Positions 13,382 through 14,320 of a DNA stretch of 14,320 nt are shown here, in pieces; position 1 is the stretch's first letter, and the number at the start of each line of letters is the position of its first letter. Source of the stretch: Oscillospiraceae bacterium. Lineage in GTDB: Bacteria > Bacillota > Clostridia > Oscillospirales > Acutalibacteraceae. The notes below the pieces were generated by a model, which saw nothing but the letters and a program-made list of their open reading frames with translations, had not been told where the DNA came from and did not search any database. The stretch covers positions 1 to 14,320 of the forward strand of contig CADBPL010000032.1 of NCBI GenBank assembly GCA_902796535.1, written 5' to 3'. A program made the position numbers and the translations under genes.

Positions 13382-14263
13382 ATGAAGAACGCTTTATTTG
13401 CCGCCGTGGCGGCGGAGACCGACCCGATGTATGACGCTGCCGTGATCACGCCCGACGGCGTTGAATATTGGAAAAACGACAGCTGCAACAGCTGCAACAA
13501 CAGCCATTCCGTCACCAAATTCTTTTTCGCCGCCGCCGTCGGCATCCTTGAAAGGCAGGGCAAGCTCAGCCGGAGAGACCCGGTCACCTCGTTCTTTTCG
13601 CCCGATGAGCTGCCCGCGGGTTACGACAAACGGTGGGATCAGGTCACGGTCGAGGACGCGCTGCGCCACAAGACCGGGCTGGATACGATTCCCTACGGCG
13701 TGGATGAGGACGATGACCGCGAAAAGATCGGCGACGATTACCTCAAATATGTGTTTTCTCTCAAAATCGAACAAAAAACAGGGGAGTACCGCCGCTATTC
13801 CGATGCGGCTTACTACCTGATCGCTCATATCATCACCAAAGCCTCCGGCATGAACGCCGAGCAGTTTTTGAACGAGAACCTTTTTTTGCCGCTGCATTTT
13901 CGCCAGTGGGCGCTGGCCAAATGCCCCCGGGGCGTCCCCATCGGCGGCGGTGGGCTATACGCAAGAGCCGACGATATTGCCAGGCTCGGCTTCACCTGCG
14001 CCTGCGGCGGGGTCTATGAGGGCCGCCGCATCCTGCCTGCGGGCTGGATTGCCGACGCGATGCGCAGGGATTACGCCTGCACGCAGTTCCGCGACACCGA
14101 CGTGTTCGTCAAAACCGGCGCCAAGGGGCAGATGGTCGCTTTTACGCAGCGGCGCCGGGCTGCCGTCGCCTGGCACGGTTATTCCAACGACGGGAATGCG
14201 CGCAACGACAGACTTTTGGAAGCCTTCGTTCGTTATCTGGACGAACGCAGCAGCACACGCTGA
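13382..14263 (+). CDS. Beta-lactamase-fold serine hydrolase
   Basis: 293 residues of the beta-lactamase/penicillin-binding-protein (class C, family S12-like) group, which includes esterases and D-aminopeptidases. SVTK (43-46) is the S-x-x-K nucleophile motif. RHKTGL (95-100) is the usual segment after the first helices. YSD at 139-141 stands for the Y-x-N motif, with Asp for Asn. VKTGAKGQ near residue 257 is the probable third (KTG-type) motif. There is no signal peptide, so the enzyme is likely cytoplasmic and not a cell-wall enzyme. SCNSCNNS just before the nucleophile comes from two tandem copies of a 9-base unit (13481-13498). ATG 13382 has no nearby ribosome site. It ends the operon 126 bases after the transporter and could remove an acyl or ester group from the substrate. 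Confidence 0.87.
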   Translation: MKNALFAAVAAETDPMYDAAVITPDGVEYWKNDSCNSCNNSHSVTKFFFAAAVGILERQGKLSRRDPVTSFFSPDELPAGYDKRWDQVTVEDALRHKTGLDTIPYGVDEDDDREKIGDDYLKYVFSLKIEQKTGEYRRYSDAAYYLIAHIITKASGMNAEQFLNENLFLPLHFRQWALAKCPRGVPIGGGGLYARADDIARLGFTCACGGVYEGRRILPAGWIADAMRRDYACTQFRDTDVFVKTGAKGQMVAFTQRRRAAVAWHGYSNDGNARNDRLLEAFVRYLDERSSTR

Positions 14264-14320
14264 TTCAATCTCCGGTGCGCATCCCGGCGGATCATTCCGT
14301 CAGGCTGCTCCCCCGTTTCA
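14264..14320. other. Unassigned end of window
   Basis: 57 bases after the last stop. There is a loose CCGG...CCGG inversion but no U-tract, no start with ribosome site, and no recognisable element. Confidence 0.5.

Noticed and set aside
13481..13498. Two tandem AGCTGCAAC units
   Set aside because: Only two in-frame copies inside a coding gene; too few to call a variable repeat, noted in the gene entry.
1..14320. CRISPR arrays, tRNA or rRNA genes, transposases
   Set aside because: No regularly spaced repeats, cloverleaf-type sequences or recombinase motifs were seen on either strand.

Overview
The window looks like chromosomal DNA of a Gram-positive Clostridia member, probably a gut-type Oscillospiraceae/Ruminococcaceae relative. 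The grounds are strong GGAGG-type ribosome binding sites, lipoprotein signal peptides, a TrmK-type tRNA methyltransferase (a Bacillota family), a DUF4474-like secreted protein, and many Gfo/Idh/MocA and MFS genes. Most of the DNA is GC-rich, but about 1990-4070 is visibly AT-rich. No database was searched; family calls come from motifs read in the translations.

Layout. 1-616 (minus) is a truncated peptidase S51 gene. 775-1920 (plus) is a secreted DUF4474-like protein. These two diverge from separate promoters. A bidirectional hairpin terminator at 1938-1979 closes the latter against the AT-rich islet. The islet holds, on the minus strand, a small secreted protein (3150-3542) followed by a lipoprotein shaped like the FKBP and C-terminal parts of trigger factor (2002-3012). 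On the plus strand it holds a divergent XRE repressor (3665-3940). The two islet promoters overlap each other and two inverted-repeat operator candidates, which makes a compact genetic switch. A second bidirectional terminator (about 4000-4050) ends the islet.

4074-5922 (minus) reads as an operon: a Ser/Thr/Glu-rich lipoprotein, a DUF1858 CxxC redox protein and TrmK. Its promoter carries a run of seven G in the spacer. Diverging from it is a 55-residue membrane protein with a cysteine-rich tail (6109-6276), framed by a near-consensus promoter and a strong terminator.

6380-14263 (plus) is a likely eight-gene catabolic operon. In order it encodes a sugar isomerase/epimerase TIM barrel, two Gfo/Idh/MocA oxidoreductases, a MIF-like tautomerase, a membrane-anchored alpha/beta hydrolase, a BadF/N-acetylglucosamine-kinase-like ATPase, an OPA-type MFS transporter and a beta-lactamase-fold serine hydrolase. 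Together they suggest uptake and redox remodelling (perhaps through keto-sugar intermediates) of an unusual glycoside or amino sugar, followed by phosphorylation. The substrate cannot be read from the sequence. Two long gaps in this operon (8439-8559 and 13256-13381) contain striking RNA/DNA hairpins. The last 57 bases hold nothing I can identify.
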